Assembly (NCBI GenBank): GCA_038142005.1
Contig: JAYQJE010000001.1
Span: 744,001-808,000, forward strand
Origin: SHAN690 sp023262195
GTDB lineage: Bacteria > Bacteroidota > Bacteroidia > Flavobacteriales_G > Salibacteraceae
DNA length: 64,000 nt
Reading direction: 5' to 3'
Part shown: positions 18,300-28,186 of the stretch, piece by piece
Numbering within the stretch: position 1 is the first letter of the stretch
How the letters are laid out: the number at the start of each line of letters is the position of its first letter
Notes under the pieces: generated by a model
What the model saw: only the letters and a program-made list of their open reading frames with translations
Database searches by the model: none
Told to the model about the DNA's origin: nothing
Translations under genes and position numbers: made by a program

Positions 18300-20978
18300 T
18301 TATTGCTTAACAAACCGGAGTGTTTCTCCACTTTCTTCTACTAGAATATATGTTCCGCTAGGAAGGCCATTCGTTTCGAAGGTGTTGGTTGAATTCATTT
18401 CAGCCACTTTAGCGCCAAGCAGATCGAATACCGAGAATGAAATTGCACGATTGAATCGGATTGACTCATTGGCTGATACAGGGTTAGGGTACAACACCAA
18501 AGAACCCTGTGCATTGATCTCGCCTATAGCCGTGGTAGTATCAAGCATATTCATCATACCTGGAGTTGTGCTATTTGAAGGAAAGGTCACTAATGAGTCT
18601 GTGTTTTCTGGATAGTATCCGTAAGATTCATCTGCACCTAGCGCAGGGATGGTAAGCTCATCGATGGTCACCATATCACATCCGTCTTGAGCGTAAACAC
18701 CAAAGAAATCACCAGAAGCACTTAGTGTGAAGTTGGTGTGTAAGTCGCCTTGCGCAGTTTGATTGTCACACCACACTAGTGTGTATCCACCACTGGCCAA
18801 TACTTCAGTTGAGCTTTCGGGTACTTGATATAGCATTTGATTAGCGGCATCATTTGAGAAATACAACCCTGCCAATGGGGTTGAGAAGTTACCTGAACCT
18901 AAAAGTTCAACCCAAGGATCGTTCTCTCCGTTGCCATCCGTTTCTGAAGACACATTGTTGGTCATCACCTCGTTGATTTGAATCTCCGGCACCATGGTCA
19001 GTCCAACGTTGGTATCAATATCAGCAGCAGTCATTGGAAACAACTGATAGTTTTCGAAGTACGGACTATCAAAGTCATACTGGCCACCTATTCCATTTAC
19101 GTGGAAATATCCTGTTGGCGCTTCAGCAAACGCACCTTCAATATCGGTATCTGAATCAATGCGCATTACAATAGTGTCGCCATCGCAAGAAACAATATCT
19201 ACGTTGCTAGAACCTCCATTGGGCCACTGAGCGGTGTCAGCGACAATCATGTTTTCGAATCGAATCGGCATAGACTCTGTTTCCTCGCCTAAGGATGTAA
19301 CCAACATGGGGTCAGGAATCGCGTTTCCAGTATTGAGGAGCACAATTGAATCTGGGAACATCTCCGTTAACCCTCTGTAGAAGTCAATTTCACCTCTAAC
19401 CATGATTGAATCGCCTTCGGTTACTACATAAGCGTCCACATCGTTAAAATTGAAGACATTGATTCCCTCATTATCCCAGATTGTAAAGCTGAGGCCAGCG
19501 TTTCCATCAAGGTCAACACCGAGGACCACACCTTTTGTCCAACAATACACTCCCAAAGAATCTGGCTCACCATTGGCGTCCACATTGTTTATATCAGGAA
19601 TTGGATAGAATGGAATCACGGGAGGAGGAATGCTTCCACAAGAATTATCCACATCGGCTGCGCGCTGAGGAAAGAATTGATATCCATCAGTATATGGGTT
19701 GGAATTATCAAATTGCCCACCGATTCCTACCACATAGCAGATGGTATCTCCTTCGTCAAATTCTACGTTCCCTGGAAGATCAGTATCGGGATCAATTCGC
19801 ATCACTACCGTATCCGATCCATTCACGAGCGTGTAGTTAAGCCCACTGACACCCTCTACCCAAAAATTTTCAATTCTGACAAGCTCTGATTCAGTGCTTT
19901 CATCCAGGGTAGTTACAATAATTGGAGCAGGAGTCGCCTGGTTGGAATCAAGCTGTGCTATGGAATCCACCTCAAATTGTATCAGACCATTAAATTGACC
20001 AATCGTTCCGAATAATTGAAGTGAGTCGCCCTCATCCATTTGATAGCCATTGACGTCAACAAAGCTGAAGACATTAATACCGTCACCATCCCAAATCGTA
20101 AAGCTGTATCCAGCATTGCCATCCAAGTCAACACCTACGGTGACTCCCTTAATCGAGCATTCAACCCCAAGTGAATCGGCAACGCCATTTGCATCAACAG
20201 ATGAAATGGTCTGAATATCGTATATGGGCAATGCAGCTGAAGCGCCTGAGCCTGCTGTTGTATCTAGCGTAACTACAATATTATCAAGCGCAAACTCATC
20301 GCGGCTTCCACTCCCGTTAACATCAGCCCCAGACCAAGCGAGGTAAAGAGTATCTCCATCATTCAATGTAGAGTTAATCGTTGTTTCCTTATTAAAAGCA
20401 ACCCACAAGACAGATCCTTGACTCGCCTGCAAACTTGTTTCGTTAAGGGCAGGCACATTATTAAAGGAGTTTGAATTATTAATATTCCAGCCAAAGTTGA
20501 AAGAATTTCCGCGAGCCTCATTGTTGTTTATGTAAAGGTCATAGCTTAAATAAATCGAATCGACATCCTCACCGCTATTATTTATAACCATGAGAATCAT
20601 GTCACCAGGCGTCCAGTCTGATCCTGTTGGCTGCACACCAAGTGCAGAATCACCGGGTGAGACTTCAAATGAATATAATCCTCCGCTAAATACGCCACCA
20701 GATGAACCACCTTTCGCATAGTCACCGGAAGTGTAGCTCCCGCCAAAGGACGTATTACCTTGTGAAAATCCATTGAATTTCCACCCATCAGAATCAAGCT
20801 GCCCGGCCGCTGGAGTTGATGTGAGTCCATCTCCGGCAAAGGCACCATTGTTAACCCCTGAAAATGTGGCGTCAAAAGTTATAGTATCGTTGGTGACTCC
20901 TAGTGCGGTCACACTCCATTGCGCTTGTGTGGCTATCGAAAAGGCAACGGTCAAAAAGGAAAGTAATAAATGCTTCAT
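18300..20978 (-). CDS. Large secreted T9SS protein with two OB-like repeats and a lamin-tail domain
   Basis: 892 residues from the ATG at 20978 (MKHLLLSFLTVAFSIATQAQ signal peptide). An N-terminal beta-sandwich region is followed by two copies, about 210 residues apart, of a domain beginning near DIQTISSVDANGVADSLGVE and DINNVDANGEPDSLGV, each with VGVDLDGNAGxSFTIWDxxG; this looks like the OB-fold modules found beside extracellular nucleases. Then comes a lamin-tail domain (QINEVMTNNVSSETDGNGE to about FPSNSTTPGMMN) and a T9SS type A tail (LVLYPNPVSANES). No nuclease catalytic motif is present. A surface adhesin or accessory nucleic-acid-binding role is possible. It ends at a strong terminator. 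Confidence 0.8.
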   Translation of the reverse strand: MKHLLLSFLTVAFSIATQAQWSVTALGVTNDTITFDATFSGVNNGAFAGDGLTSTPAAGQLDSDGWKFNGFSQGNTSFGGSYTSGDYAKGGSSGGVFSGGLYSFEVSPGDSALGVQPTGSDWTPGDMILMVINNSGEDVDSIYLSYDLYINNNEARGNSFNFGWNINNSNSFNNVPALNETSLQASQGSVLWVAFNKETTINSTLNDGDTLYLAWSGADVNGSGSRDEFALDNIVVTLDTTAGSGASAALPIYDIQTISSVDANGVADSLGVECSIKGVTVGVDLDGNAGYSFTIWDGDGINVFSFVDVNGYQMDEGDSLQLFGTIGQFNGLIQFEVDSIAQLDSNQATPAPIIVTTLDESTESELVRIENFWVEGVSGLNYTLVNGSDTVVMRIDPDTDLPGNVEFDEGDTICYVVGIGGQFDNSNPYTDGYQFFPQRAADVDNSCGSIPPPVIPFYPIPDINNVDANGEPDSLGVYCWTKGVVLGVDLDGNAGLSFTIWDNEGINVFNFNDVDAYVVTEGDSIMVRGEIDFYRGLTEMFPDSIVLLNTGNAIPDPMLVTSLGEETESMPIRFENMIVADTAQWPNGGSSNVDIVSCDGDTIVMRIDSDTDIEGAFAEAPTGYFHVNGIGGQYDFDSPYFENYQLFPMTAADIDTNVGLTMVPEIQINEVMTNNVSSETDGNGENDPWVELLGSGNFSTPLAGLYFSNDAANQMLYQVPESSTEVLASGGYTLVWCDNQTAQGDLHTNFTLSASGDFFGVYAQDGCDMVTIDELTIPALGADESYGYYPENTDSLVTFPSNSTTPGMMNMLDTTTAIGEINAQGSLVLYPNPVSANESIRFNRAISFSVFDLLGAKVAEMNSTNTFETNGLPSGTYILVEESGETLRFVKQ

Positions 20979-21047
20979 TATAAAAATTTTGATTAGCAAA
21001 GATTAATTTATTTTCCGTCTAATCGTTACCTAAAGTTTATCAATCTG

Positions 21048-24000
21048 CTATAAGCGTGTTGCCACCACAACGGGCAACCGGGAGCGCTGCAGGTTGCCGT
21101 CAAGATCAAAAGTTTCCACGAGTATTACATGGATGCCTGTTCGCGCTTTTTCACCATTATCATTGGTGCCATCCCATGTGAGACTCCCCGAATTACCCAA
21201 GACTTGATTGGTATAAAGACTTCGGATTAATATTCCTCGATCATTGTAAATCGATATGCTGGCAACATGGCCCGGTTCGTTGAGGAGATAATCGATGTTT
21301 ACCACATCTTGGTAACCATCATTGTCGGGTGAAATATACTCGGCACTAAGTGAAAATTCAGACACCCCAGCCGAGGATGTATAGTCTTGAGAATTTATAT
21401 AACCAGGCGTAGCGTAGTTTACGGTGCTGCTTGCGCTGTGCCAGTTTTCCATATCGCTCGCGGCACGTTGCGGAGAAAGGCGCTCCAGAGATACACCATC
21501 CGCATTATCAATAAGCGCGAAGTGCATGTCTTCGTTGTAGTCAAACTGCTCCATCAGTTCACCGAGCTGGTCAAATAGAATAACTGAACCCTCGCTGTTG
21601 GGGTATGAGGGTAAATTCATAACAGGAAAGTTCTCGCCTGTGGCGCTTGGATAATTCTCCAAAATATCATCGGGGTCTTCATTGAGAGCCACATATCCAT
21701 CGGCCTCGAGAAATAAGGGGTTCTCAGAGATGGGATTGAAGCGAAGGCTGTCCTTTGAATCGAAATAGGCCAAGCTCCAGCCCTGTAGATCAATGTCAAA
21801 TTCACTCTGATTATACAGTTCCACAAAATCGGAACCTGACCCGCGTGGATTAAAAAGCACTTCGTTGATGACCACGTCCGTTGCGAGATGCAAGTAAGTG
21901 TTGAACACAATGGCACTTGTGTTCTGTTGTGCGCAATTTTTTAAACTATCCACACTTACCGTATATGTTTCTCCGCGGCTAAATGAGCTTGGGAACGCAA
22001 CAAGGGCTCCAGCATTTCCCGTATTTAGACTAATACCATTGGCTTCAATGCCATTGACCGTAATGGTGGAACGCTTCAGATCGGCTGTGTCAACCACTTG
22101 ATTGTAGTTGAGCTCCAACTGATTTTGAGATACAAACACCGCGCTTAGAATTTCCAATTCCTCTTGATTGATGGATGCATCCACTACAGAGTTTATCGCC
22201 CCTGGAGTGCCTCCAAGCGTGCTTTCCGTTCCTGACCAGTTATCGTTCAAACCACACAAATAGTCCGGGTTGATTCTTTCAAGGGTACCCGATTTGCCAT
22301 CATACCAATCGTCTGTATAGCTTACCTGATCGATAATTTTTTCACCGAAGGCAATGAAAATGTCGTCACCACTGTTGTTGAGTGAAGGCAAGATGGTTAC
22401 GGTTGCTACATAACCATATTCGCTGAAGTCCGTTTCAAATCCATCATCGCAAATGATGGCATACTCGCCTGCAGCAAGTACGCCACTAAAAATTTCCGAT
22501 TCTGAGCTGGCATCGCCAAACACCAGTCCGTTTAGCCGAATGAGTTTGTCAGATCGATTGTAGACCTCAACAAATTCTTGTGCGGGTATTTCAGCCGACT
22601 CATCTGGAGAGGCATAGATTTCATTGATGACTAAATCATACGGCTCGGGCGAAACTCCGATTCCGATAAGTAATGTGTCGACTACAATGGCATTACCCTC
22701 ACAATCGGTAATGGTCGAAGAATAGATAAACGGATAAAGTTGAGTCGAATCGAGTTGCCCTTGAAGTACCATGGTTATGGACGAAAGACTTGGAGAAATG
22801 AGCACAACACTCACTTGCGGACCATCAACGACCTTAAAACTGGCGTTGGCTAAAGAAGCACTATCCATGCGCTCTGAGAAAGATATGATGAGCTGGGTTT
22901 TGGTCAGAATATCTATCTGGGTAATCTCGGGTTTCGTAGTGTCTGGTGATAAATCGTAGTTAGAGTTTTGTGTACCCGGTGTGCCGCCAATGGATGCGGT
23001 ACTGGCGGACCAATTGCTTTGTCCACCGCAAGGAGTCACGGGGTTTTTCTGTTCAATGGTGTAGCCACCATCCGCACGGTCGTCATCATTGTACCAGTCG
23101 TCAGAGTAGGTTAGGTGGTCAATTAAGACACCGTCAACAATCAATTTCAAATCATCGCCAGTGTTGTTTAAAGCTGGAAAACTGCCAAATGGGATGAGGT
23201 TTCCAAAACCGCTAAAAAGCGCGGTGTCGTCATCGTTGCATAAAATGGCATATTCTCCAGGAGCAATCATAAATCCTTGAGGAAAGGAAACGGTGTCACT
23301 TGCATCGCCAAATTGTGCATTGCTCAAATCGAAAGCAGCGGTGGAGGGGTTGTAAATCTCCACAAACTCTTCTTCGGGCAAACCCACCACTGGTGTTGGA
23401 TCTGGTAGGATTTCGTTGATTACAATAGATCTGTATGTTGGCGTGCCGAAAAATGTATATTCAAATGGAATCATTTGACTAGACAGCAAGTTACCTAAGG
23501 TGTCACCAATGGCGCTGACAGTCAGCTCATAGTTTGACCCATTTACAAATGTGGAGGCAAAACGCAACTGGAGCGTATTGTCGGTTATTTGAGTAATATT
23601 TGATGGTGCTCCAATACCTGCATTTACACTAAAGTTGCTCAGAGATTGCCCGCTTATCGGATCAATTGCCTCGCTAAACGACATTTCTATTGTTTGTGAG
23701 TCAAGAACCGTAATTTCCAATACGCTTGGTGGTTTATTGTAACCGAAGTCATCGAACCAGAATAGATCAGACCGAGTGGAGGTGTAGTCGCAATGTATCC
23801 CAGTAAATCCATTGAACGAGTACGTTAAGTCCGTAATTACGCCCTCTATAGTGTCAGCTGGCTCTTCATCAAACCTTGATGCAACCTTCCAAGTTCCATT
23901 TGAATTTCGAATGACGGTAACCCAAATAGCCACTTCGTTTGTATTTACACGGTCATCGGCCCCATCAATGATTTTAACATCACTACTGCCATCTTTTCGA

Positions 24001-24365
24001 AAAAGGCTGACTTCGTCATCAGTTCCACCAATTCTTACAAAGTATCCGTTGTGGTCTGATTCTAGGTTGGAAGAATCGGACAATAAATGGAAATCAAATT
24101 GATTACTGCTTGAAGGGTTAAATCCCATGCGTACATAAAACGACCACTCGGAAACAAGATCCAAATTTATCGGTGTGCTAAGGTGAGATTCATCTGTTTG
24201 CGGGGTTGCATTCATATGCAATTCTTGGTTTGCGTCAATCTCAAAATCTGCAGCATCACCACTCCATGTAGGGTTATTGGTAAAGTCGCCATCGCTGAAG
24301 TCATCTTCCAACTGGGCCACTGCACAAAACGGCAAGAAAAAAATAAGCAGGATTAGATGTCGCAA
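21048..24365 (-). CDS. Giant secreted protein with three lamin-tail domains and a FlgD-like C-terminus
   Basis: 1105 residues with signal peptide RHLILLIFFLPFCAVAQ. After a laminin-G-like front part come three repeats of an Ig-like module (ending in FSEAIDP, FSERMD, NYNQVVD) plus a lamin-tail domain (VINEILPDPTP, VINEIYASPDES, VINEVLFNPRGS, each with the FVEIYN/FVEVYN/FVELYN core). The last 95 residues (YISPDNDGYQDVVNIDYLL to TGIHVILVETFD) are a FlgD-like Ig domain, used as a C-terminal sorting or anchoring element in some Bacteroidota exported proteins. No enzyme motif is seen. It lies head-to-tail with another lamin-tail protein, so they probably act in the same surface process. Confidence 0.8.
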   Translation of the reverse strand: MRHLILLIFFLPFCAVAQLEDDFSDGDFTNNPTWSGDAADFEIDANQELHMNATPQTDESHLSTPINLDLVSEWSFYVRMGFNPSSSNQFDFHLLSDSSNLESDHNGYFVRIGGTDDEVSLFRKDGSSDVKIIDGADDRVNTNEVAIWVTVIRNSNGTWKVASRFDEEPADTIEGVITDLTYSFNGFTGIHCDYTSTRSDLFWFDDFGYNKPPSVLEITVLDSQTIEMSFSEAIDPISGQSLSNFSVNAGIGAPSNITQITDNTLQLRFASTFVNGSNYELTVSAIGDTLGNLLSSQMIPFEYTFFGTPTYRSIVINEILPDPTPVVGLPEEEFVEIYNPSTAAFDLSNAQFGDASDTVSFPQGFMIAPGEYAILCNDDDTALFSGFGNLIPFGSFPALNNTGDDLKLIVDGVLIDHLTYSDDWYNDDDRADGGYTIEQKNPVTPCGGQSNWSASTASIGGTPGTQNSNYDLSPDTTKPEITQIDILTKTQLIISFSERMDSASLANASFKVVDGPQVSVVLISPSLSSITMVLQGQLDSTQLYPFIYSSTITDCEGNAIVVDTLLIGIGVSPEPYDLVINEIYASPDESAEIPAQEFVEVYNRSDKLIRLNGLVFGDASSESEIFSGVLAAGEYAIICDDGFETDFSEYGYVATVTILPSLNNSGDDIFIAFGEKIIDQVSYTDDWYDGKSGTLERINPDYLCGLNDNWSGTESTLGGTPGAINSVVDASINQEELEILSAVFVSQNQLELNYNQVVDTADLKRSTITVNGIEANGISLNTGNAGALVAFPSSFSRGETYTVSVDSLKNCAQQNTSAIVFNTYLHLATDVVINEVLFNPRGSGSDFVELYNQSEFDIDLQGWSLAYFDSKDSLRFNPISENPLFLEADGYVALNEDPDDILENYPSATGENFPVMNLPSYPNSEGSVILFDQLGELMEQFDYNEDMHFALIDNADGVSLERLSPQRAASDMENWHSASSTVNYATPGYINSQDYTSSAGVSEFSLSAEYISPDNDGYQDVVNIDYLLNEPGHVASISIYNDRGILIRSLYTNQVLGNSGSLTWDGTNDNGEKARTGIHVILVETFDLDGNLQRSRLPVVVATRL

Positions 24366-24385
24366 AGCCCTTGTTATTATTGGGA

Positions 24386-24413
24386 TTGAGCAAATGTAAT
24401 TATCCTAGTTTTG
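24386..24413 (+). promoter_or_regulatory. Bacteroidota-type promoter for asd
   Basis: TTG at 24386-24388, 17-base spacer, then TAGTTTTG at 24406-24413, matching the TTG-N17-23-TAnnTTTG consensus of Bacteroidota sigma-A promoters. Expected start site is near 24420, about 19 bases before the asd ATG. Confidence 0.6.
24391..24398 (-). promoter_or_regulatory. Candidate -7 element for the lamin-tail gene
   Basis: CAAATGTA on the plus strand is TACATTTG on the minus strand, a perfect TAnnTTTG box 25 bases upstream of the ATG at 24365. I do not see a TTG at the normal upstream distance, so it is weaker. It overlaps the divergent asd promoter. Confidence 0.4.
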
Positions 24414-24438
24414 ACCTAAATTAATGGAACATTAAATC

Positions 24439-25428
24439 ATGAGAATTGCAGTAGTGGGAGCTACAGGAATGGTGGGTGGCGTTATGCTGAAGGTGCTCGC
24501 AGAGCGAAGCTTTCCGATTACAGAGCTTTATTGCGTAGCTTCAGAGAAATCGGTGGGTAAGGAAATTGAGTTTGGAGGAAACACGATAAAGGTGATCGGA
24601 TTGGCACAGGCGCTGAGCTTGAAACCAGACATCGCTATTTTCTCTGCTGGTGGAGCCACGTCAAAAACATGGGCTCCAAAATTTGCACAGGTTGGAACTA
24701 CCGTGATTGACAACTCCTCAGCATGGCGCATGGATCCCAACATTAAACTCGTGGTGCCCGAAATAAATGGCAATAAATTAGTGTCAGCCGATAAAATTAT
24801 CGCCAACCCAAACTGCAGCACTATTCAAATGGTATTGGCGCTGAAGGCGATTCATGAAAACTATGGGATTGAAAGAGTAGTGGTTTCCACCTATCAAAGT
24901 GTGTCGGGCACTGGTGTCATGGCCTTGAATCAGCTCAATGCTGAGCGGAATGATGAGAAAACGGAAATGGCGTATCCATATCCGATTGATATGAATTGCT
25001 TGCCTCATGGAGGAGATTTCTTAGAAGATGGATACACCACCGAAGAGCAGAAACTCGTGGACGAAACCAAAAAAATCCTTGATGACGACACCATCAAAGT
25101 GACCGCCACAGTGGTGAGGGTTCCTGTGAAAGGCGGCCATAGCGAAGCTGTGAATGTGGAAACCAAAAAACCATTTGATTTAGCAGATATAAAACGCGCC
25201 ATTGCAGAAACGCCTGGGGTTGTATTGCAAGATTTGCCTGAAACAAATACGTACCCAATGCCACTGTTTGCAGAAGGTAAAAATGACGTGTTTGTGGGCC
25301 GAATTCGCAGGGATAATACTCGCAGCAATGCTTTGAATATGTGGGTAGTTGCGGATAATTTACGCAAAGGCGCGGCAACAAACGCAGTGCAAATAGCAGA
25401 AATTGTAAAGGACTTAAAGCATGATTAG
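24439..25428 (+). CDS. asd: Aspartate-semialdehyde dehydrogenase
   Basis: NADPH-dependent enzyme that makes aspartate semialdehyde for lysine, diaminopimelate, threonine and methionine. The N-terminal nucleotide motif GATGMVGGVM, the catalytic Cys in NPNCSTIQ (codon 24814), TYQSVSGTG and RVPVKGGHSE are all in place, and the length of 329 residues is typical. The ATG at 24439 follows a good promoter. Its end overlaps the start of a lipoprotein gene by 8 bases, indicating translational coupling. Its product is needed for peptidoglycan, so the gene is probably essential. Confidence 0.95.
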   Translation: MRIAVVGATGMVGGVMLKVLAERSFPITELYCVASEKSVGKEIEFGGNTIKVIGLAQALSLKPDIAIFSAGGATSKTWAPKFAQVGTTVIDNSSAWRMDPNIKLVVPEINGNKLVSADKIIANPNCSTIQMVLALKAIHENYGIERVVVSTYQSVSGTGVMALNQLNAERNDEKTEMAYPYPIDMNCLPHGGDFLEDGYTTEEQKLVDETKKILDDDTIKVTATVVRVPVKGGHSEAVNVETKKPFDLADIKRAIAETPGVVLQDLPETNTYPMPLFAEGKNDVFVGRIRRDNTRSNALNMWVVADNLRKGAATNAVQIAEIVKDLKHD

Positions 25429-25999
25429 AATACTCATTTATGTAATAGTACTTGGTGTCGCAATGCAAAGCTGCTTGTCTCCAAAAGAGCAGCCAGAGAC
25501 ATCAGAAGAAGCCGAAACAAATGAGAGCTTTATTCATGATATGCCTGAAAAAGATCGAAACCTTTTACTCGATCCGTTGGAGGGAGTTTTAGAAGATTTA
25601 AAGGAATCTATTGATGGCGATCTTTCACTAACATGGGACACCATTCCATTAGTTTTAGAAGGGGTTTCAGGCAATTTTTATGTGAAGCTTTATGAAGCCG
25701 ACTATGCAAAAATTGTACTCGATGCAGAAGCAGATAATGGAAATAGCGAACGGCTTTTTTGGTATTTCGACCGCACGGGCAGCTTGTTTTATTCTGAGCA
25801 TCAAATCAACTCTTTGGCGCTGGAGGGCGGCTGGAACCAAACGCATTATAAGTTTTACTTTGATGAGAATGGTGCAAGACTAAGTTCTTATGGTAAGCTG
25901 GCGTATAACGGCAATTCAATGCCAGAAGAGTGGAGTTCCGTTGAAGTGCCAAACGAGCAGGAGGCATATCTCACCTCCAAGTACCTTTATATTCAATAG
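25421..25999 (+). CDS. Predicted lipoprotein of unknown function
   Basis: 192 residues. Signal peptide IRILIYVIVLGVAMQSC ends in a lipobox Cys (about residue 18), followed by a Glu-rich linker (PKEQPETSEEAETNES) and a globular part with a likely beta-rich fold. I do not recognise the family. It starts inside the end of asd (ATG at 25421), so it is translated from the same message, but nothing in it points to amino acid metabolism. It converges on the minus-strand gene that ends at 26004. Confidence 0.65.
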   Translation: MIRILIYVIVLGVAMQSCLSPKEQPETSEEAETNESFIHDMPEKDRNLLLDPLEGVLEDLKESIDGDLSLTWDTIPLVLEGVSGNFYVKLYEADYAKIVLDAEADNGNSERLFWYFDRTGSLFYSEHQINSLALEGGWNQTHYKFYFDENGARLSSYGKLAYNGNSMPEEWSSVEVPNEQEAYLTSKYLYIQ

Positions 26000-26003
26000 G
26001 AAA

Positions 26004-26533
26004 TTAATCGCGCTGAGCATCTGCCAGCGCTATACAATCGCAGCCTAAGGCTTCGTCAACGAATTGCTTGAGCTGTATCATTTCATCCCGTGAGAGCTTT
26101 TTGCCTTCATAGGATATAAAATACATTAACGCCATGCCAAGTATACCTGCCAGCAGCACCCAAATGCCCCAGATGGGTTTTTCCAAGGTCCATTGTGACA
26201 TGCTTAACGTTAAACCCACAAAGCAGGTAAAACCAAACAATCCATAGCCGAACATAAACATGGTCCACACCGTTGGAGCCGGGGCGATTAAACACCGCAC
26301 GAGCACTTTTTGAAATCATGATCGGGATCAACTTCCAGATTTGCATCCATATGTGGTGTCCAGAAATGACTCAGTTCAGGAGCAAATTGCAATACCAGAT
26401 GTCCTTGAACGGTTTTTACGTGAATACCCTGCTGCTCAGCTGGTTTGTGGTCTAGAATTCGCTGAGAAATCTCCTCAATGGCCATGTCGCTATGGAATTT
26501 ATATCGAGGACGAAATTCGAGCGTATCGGACAT
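26004..26533 (-). CDS. Conserved Bacteroidota membrane protein (one frameshift)
   Basis: Two overlapping frames make one protein once a run at 26307-26311 gains one base: HDFKK is then followed by VLVRCLIAPAPTVWTMFMFGY. The restored 176-residue protein has a soluble N-terminal domain with FAPELSHFWTPHMDANLEV, then two membrane helices (about 26240-26190 and 26165-26115) and a charged tail. The arrangement, with a PxxVWTxFMF entry to the first helix, is one I recall as a conserved hypothetical family in Flavobacteriales. Function is unknown. Confidence 0.7.
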
Positions 26534-26625
26534 GAGGTGGCATGAGGTTTAACGAGTGGAAAATACTGAAGTTGGGCCTTTGCTGCAACCTTGACACTAA
26601 AAACTCTTATTGATTACCCAGCAAC

Positions 26626-27483
26626 CTACCCACGCAGAGTAATGGTCTCATCATACTCTCCAATGGTCACACGCGCTTTGTTGTCGCATTCGCCATCACC
26701 ATAATCGAGCACACGGTCTTGGTAGCCTTCGGGTGTGAGGGTAATGATGCCCTCGGTAATCCAGCGGCAATCGAGTTGCACGCGAAGCGGAGTAGATATC
26801 TCTACAGTGTAGTCAATATCGTTCCTTGTGGTGCCATTCCCGTCACCCGTTATTTCATATACATCATCCGTGATGCCATCCCAGCCCATAAATTGGTTGT
26901 TGTTATTGAGGGTGAAAAATCCGGTGTTTTCTCCTTCCACCCAAGTTCTTAGGCGATCTGATTCCCAAGTGATAATTTCTCCATCTGGGGTGGTCACCAC
27001 ACCATTTTCAACTTTCACGGTAAAATTGGTTTGCCCTTGACTGTTTTTGCCATTGTTGGTAGAGGTGCGTGTGCCTTCAATCAAATGATCATTGACATAA
27101 TAATTATCAGGAGTTAAGGTAATGGTGCTACCTTCATTCCGATACCAATCGGTGATGGTGTAAACCAATTTGCCTCTCCTTTCTCTACCATCACGACCTG
27201 TGCAATTTTCTTCTCCAAAGTCTACCGTAATTTGAAATGGCCACGGACTGCCCAGTGTGTCAACGGTGATGGTAGCGCAATTGGCATAGGTAGAGTCTTC
27301 TTGCTCAGCCGATTCCGAACTTCCTTCAGATTGCGTGCCCAAATCGTCAAACATTGATTCTGCTAGGGCCTGATCTTCGCTTGCAATAACTTCTTGCTCA
27401 ATAGGGTCTTCTTCTTTGTCGCGGTTACAACTCAAAGTAACGATGGAAATTAGTGCGATGGCAGTAATTGAGAGGTACTTCAA
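26626..27483 (-). CDS. Predicted lipoprotein of unknown function
   Basis: About 285 residues. Signal peptide KYLSITAIALISIVTLSC ends in a lipobox Cys, from a TTG start at 27483 (TTG 27489 also possible; no ATG). After an acidic linker the mature part has two similar halves, each with a segment such as FGEENCTGRDGRERRGKL and YGDGECDNKARVTIG, where a Cys follows a Gly-acidic run. The mature part has no Cys beyond these and one other pair, so disulfides are possible. This resembles a common Bacteroidota lipoprotein family without assigned function. A TATCTTTG box lies at 27501-27508, a candidate -7 element. Confidence 0.65.
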   Translation of the reverse strand: MKYLSITAIALISIVTLSCNRDKEEDPIEQEVIASEDQALAESMFDDLGTQSEGSSESAEQEDSTYANCATITVDTLGSPWPFQITVDFGEENCTGRDGRERRGKLVYTITDWYRNEGSTITLTPDNYYVNDHLIEGTRTSTNNGKNSQGQTNFTVKVENGVVTTPDGEIITWESDRLRTWVEGENTGFFTLNNNNQFMGWDGITDDVYEITGDGNGTTRNDIDYTVEISTPLRVQLDCRWITEGIITLTPEGYQDRVLDYGDGECDNKARVTIGEYDETITLRG

Positions 27484-27529
27484 AATCAATTTCTTTTATC
27501 CAAAGATAGTATGGAATTTTTGTAAACCG

Positions 27530-28186
27530 TTATTTACCAGACGATTGAATTCCAAGTGTTTGAATAAGCCCTCGCTCGCCCCATTGAAAGGAGTCAATAA
27601 GGGAAACAAGGCCAAAGCACACCAGAATTCCAATAGCGCTTCCGACCACAATGTCCTCGAAGAAGTGTTGGCTTAGATATACACGACTATATGCGGTAAT
27701 CAAAGCAAAACCGTAGCAAACCAATTGCACCCATTTTTTTTTAAAGGCATATGCTCCAAATAAAAATAAAGCAAATGCGGCAGTGGCATGGCCAGAAGGA
27801 AAGGAGTGAGCAGAGTGCATAGTCACACCTTCAATCAAATGCAAATCAGCAAGGCCGTCAAACAGTTTTATAGGCCGAAAGTGATCGTCAAAAACTAGGC
27901 GTTTCAGCATTTGAGTAGTGATGCCAGAGAGTGCAATTCCAGCCAAGCCCGCAACCCCGAGCCTCACGCGGTGTAACAAGGCGAGAAAAACCACAATTCC
28001 GATAAACCAACCTTCAGCAAGTTGCGTGGCAAATCGGAAGAAGAAATCAAAAAAGGAATTGTGGAATTGATTAAACCATAGATGCAAGTCGAGCTTCTCG
28101 TTGAGCGCGATAACAGTTAATGATGCAATGAGCACAGGAATGTGCAGACCAATAAAGACCCTCACACGGAGCAAGGCTTCTTTCAT
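27530..28186 (-). CDS. PAP2-family membrane phosphatase
   Basis: 218 residues with five or six predicted membrane helices. The three phosphatase motifs are present: KRLVFDDHFRP, the PSGH of SFPSGHATAAF, and SRVYLSQHFFED, which place the catalytic His and the phosphate-binding Arg at the outer face of the inner membrane. Such enzymes remove phosphate from lipids such as undecaprenyl diphosphate or lipid A. The start overlaps the upstream glycosyltransferase stop by ATGA, so both probably act on a lipid-linked sugar or its carrier. Substrate is not settled. Confidence 0.85.
   Translation of the reverse strand: MKEALLRVRVFIGLHIPVLIASLTVIALNEKLDLHLWFNQFHNSFFDFFFRFATQLAEGWFIGIVVFLALLHRVRLGVAGLAGIALSGITTQMLKRLVFDDHFRPIKLFDGLADLHLIEGVTMHSAHSFPSGHATAAFALFLFGAYAFKKKWVQLVCYGFALITAYSRVYLSQHFFEDIVVGSAIGILVCFGLVSLIDSFQWGERGLIQTLGIQSSGK

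Noticed and set aside
18300..24365. DNA repeats (satellite-like) from the lamin-tail and OB modules
   Set aside because: The similarity is at protein level only; the DNA copies are clearly diverged.
26107..26346. Third overlapping frame in the unknown membrane gene
   Set aside because: Neither joins the soluble front nor has the conserved VWTMFM helix entry; the single-base repair uses the other frame.
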